From positions 54,111-118,110 of the forward strand of contig WYAU01000008.1 in the NCBI GenBank assembly GCA_011525665.1: a DNA stretch of 64,000 bases. Direction: 5' to 3'. The notes below the pieces were generated by a model. The model worked only from the letters and a program-made list of their open reading frames with translations. It was not told where the DNA came from and made no database searches. The position numbers and the translations under genes were made by a program. Positions within the stretch are counted from its first letter, which is position 1, and each line of letters begins with the position of its first letter. Shown in pieces: positions 62,597 to 64,000 of the stretch. The DNA comes from Candidatus Brocadia sp. (GTDB lineage Bacteria; Planctomycetota; Brocadiia; Brocadiales; Brocadiaceae).

Positions 62597-63220
62597 TTAC
62601 TTCCGGTCTGTGTCGTTTGGTTTGTCGCCAGCGCGGCTCTCCTGTTTACCATCCGGTTGTTCCGTTTTCCTTTTTATGCCACTTACCATAATTCCGGCGA
62701 TGAAACCGAGCACAAACAGGAGCAATACGTTGAGCCACGAAATGCACTTTTGCGTGACAATTGTGTCATTTTCTTTTGTTTCCCGGCCTCCGGATCCTTC
62801 CTGGTTGTTGAGTCCCGCCAGTATGTTATCAATCAATTTATGTGTTTCATGAAGAAACGTTTCGCCGAATTCCTTACCCCGGTTCTTTTTATCGGCGTCT
62901 GTCGTTATGCTTACAAATGGGCTGGATTTCATTTTCATGATCCATATCCCGGAGGCGGAGCCCGCCAGACCGACGCCCATACTGATTAGCGCCGTCTTGA
63001 CTCCGGGAAATATGAGACCTGAATTCCCGGCAAAATAGAAAAAGAGGGCAAGAAGGATCAGCATGAAGCCGGTAAGCCAAAACACAATACTTGTCAGGAA
63101 CAAAAAGGCTCCCAAAGAAAATCTCCGGACCCGATTCAGGATTTCATTCGCATACAATTTTAACTGCACCGTGGCATAAAGAGTCAGCACTTTTAATACC
63201 TGCGCAAAGATATGCATCAT
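62597..63220 (-). CDS. Holin-like envelope protein, YqjE-type
   Basis: A 207-residue protein with a basic N-terminal amphipathic region, two adjacent membrane helices (about 40-95; SIVFWLTGFMLILLALFFYF) and one further near residue 165 (LNVLLLFVLGFIAGIMVSG). The first part resembles the phage-holin-3_6/YqjE family. It follows the DUF883-like gene by 3 bases, the same order as yqjD-yqjE in E. coli. The C-terminal extension (about 110 residues) is not found in typical YqjE. Confidence 0.6.
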   Translation of the reverse strand: MMHIFAQVLKVLTLYATVQLKLYANEILNRVRRFSLGAFLFLTSIVFWLTGFMLILLALFFYFAGNSGLIFPGVKTALISMGVGLAGSASGIWIMKMKSSPFVSITTDADKKNRGKEFGETFLHETHKLIDNILAGLNNQEGSGGRETKENDTIVTQKCISWLNVLLLFVLGFIAGIMVSGIKRKTEQPDGKQESRAGDKPNDTDRK

Positions 63221-63223
63221 AAT

Positions 63224-63526
63224 TCATTCTTTCTTTTTACTTGTCATGAGGAGACCCGCAATGAAGCCAATCGACAGCGCCACCAACGCAATCAGCCAGG
63301 GATTCTCTTTTACATACTGATCGACTTTTTTCCCGCCTTCTTTTGTTCTTTGAAAGATAGTATTCACAGAACTATTGAGTTCACCCGTCATATTACCTAA
63401 TATTTTTTCAGCTTTCTGACCGATTGATTCACCGATTTCCTTTACAATCGGTTCTGCCTTCTGGATGATTTTGCGAAGTTCCGTCTTAAAATCTTCAAAC
63501 TCCTGTTCCTGCTTTGTATTATTCAT
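63224..63526 (-). CDS. DUF883-like (YqjD/ElaB-type) membrane-anchored helical protein
   Basis: A 100-residue protein: a long amphipathic helix (EQEFEDFKTELRKIIQKAE) and a C-terminal membrane anchor preceded by the family's KENPWL motif (YVKENPWLIALVALSIGFIA). E. coli relatives bind ribosomes at the membrane in stationary phase. The ATG at 63526 has GGAGG eight bases upstream and is preferred to a longer frame from 63631. It forms a pair with the YqjE-like gene. Confidence 0.75.
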   Translation of the reverse strand: MNNTKQEQEFEDFKTELRKIIQKAEPIVKEIGESIGQKAEKILGNMTGELNSSVNTIFQRTKEGGKKVDQYVKENPWLIALVALSIGFIAGLLMTSKKKE

Positions 63527-64000
63527 AACTATCGCCTCCCCATTATCACGCACACGCAATAAACGATTTTTACCGGTCATTTCCCTGAGATTATTGCCAA
63601 CACTTTCAAAATACTTATGCCGATAATACAACCCGGTGCAACCACAATCAAACGAAATATTGAACCGGATGAAAGCTTATACGAGGGGAATAATGGTATG
63701 GTTCTTGCAAAACGGAGAAAAACAGGGAGACTACGAAAGAAGCAAACCGAATTTAATACCGGGGAATTTCAATTGCCCCCCCCATAATCCTCCCGGAAAC
63801 CGTGGAAGATGCTCTTTTCTTCCCCCTCTTCGTTCGACTGAGTTAACGACGGAGTCTAAGGGAAGACTTGAGGAAATCCCCCTTAATAAAGCTTGCTATA
63901 TTGTAGAAAGTAGTTGAGCTTTGAGGAAAAGAGCTATACTCTTTCTTGAATAGAATAGGTTTAGTAAGTTAGTAAAATTCAAGTCAAAGAAAGGAGTATA
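63527..64000. other. Intergenic region at the window end
   Basis: Upstream region of the DUF883/holin-like pair and of a gene beginning just beyond the window: AAAGGAG at about 63990 looks like its ribosome binding site. 63830-63851 is the second copy of the 22-bp repeat at 28821-28842. GAAAAGAGCTATACTCTTTC near 63935 is an imperfect inverted repeat. No gene recognised. Confidence 0.45.
63830..63851 (+). repeat. 22-bp dispersed repeat, copy 2
   Basis: TCGTTCGACTGAGTTAACGA followed by CG, matching the reverse complement of 28821-28842 with three differences. It is intergenic. Confidence 0.5.

Overview
The window looks like chromosome from an anammox planctomycete (order Candidatus Brocadiales; Kuenenia or Brocadia type). 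The evidence is moderate (AT-leaning DNA by eye): a decayed hydroxylamine-oxidoreductase-like multiheme cytochrome gene, a membrane-anchored cytochrome P460-like protein, a tandem nucleoside diphosphate kinase, many radical SAM proteins and a large surface-glycan locus. The genus is an inference; no rRNA or tRNA gene was seen to test it.

Region 1 (1-25797, all on the minus strand) is one long surface-glycan operon, transcribed from 25797 towards 1. It opens with pseB and pseC, then a B12-type radical SAM enzyme, a Gfo/Idh oxidoreductase, an SpsF-like cytidylyltransferase, a class III aminotransferase, pseG, a sugar-type formyltransferase, pseI and a PseH-like acetyltransferase. Together these give a nearly complete pseudaminic-acid-type pathway. 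Next come an asparagine-synthase-like protein, a glycosyltransferase, a Wzx-type flippase, a methyltransferase, a second glycosyltransferase, a NeuA-like cytidylyltransferase, a DRE-TIM aldolase fused to a DUF115-like domain, a PfkB sugar kinase and another B12/radical SAM protein. The last group reads like a second, uncharacterised CMP-activated keto-sugar branch. Toxin-antitoxin modules and their remains (TumE/DUF6516, RelE/ParE, a PIN fragment, a broken small gene, DUF5647) are wedged between the biosynthetic genes.

Region 2 (25798-28902) holds a regulatory-looking palindrome pair, a shrunken second copy of the TumE module, a ferritin-like protein, a YbaK-type deacylase, a flavin reductase and several short dispersed repeats.

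Region 3 (28903-43525) carries dnaE, a tandem NDK-domain protein, an MBL hydrolase, gyrA, a WaaE-like glycosyltransferase, a radical SAM/SPASM protein, a perfect 29-bp inverted repeat, the P460-like cytochrome, yggS, a secreted Fn3 protein and a DinB-like protein.

Region 4 (43526-64000) starts with repeats and the HAO-like pseudogene. Housekeeping genes follow: a VWA membrane protein, cmk, rpsA, a sigma-70 factor, apt, thiC (or a ThiC-like enzyme), rluB, recN, a tRNA-binding protein, a PilZ protein, truA, ridA, a dynamin-like GTPase, a zinc-ribbon/TPR protein, ispF and a YqjE/YqjD-like envelope pair. Two genes (the PfkB kinase and the sigma factor) have conserved N-terminal codons upstream of any ATG, GTG or TTG and may start at AUU. 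No CRISPR array, insertion sequence, rRNA, tRNA or riboswitch was recognised.
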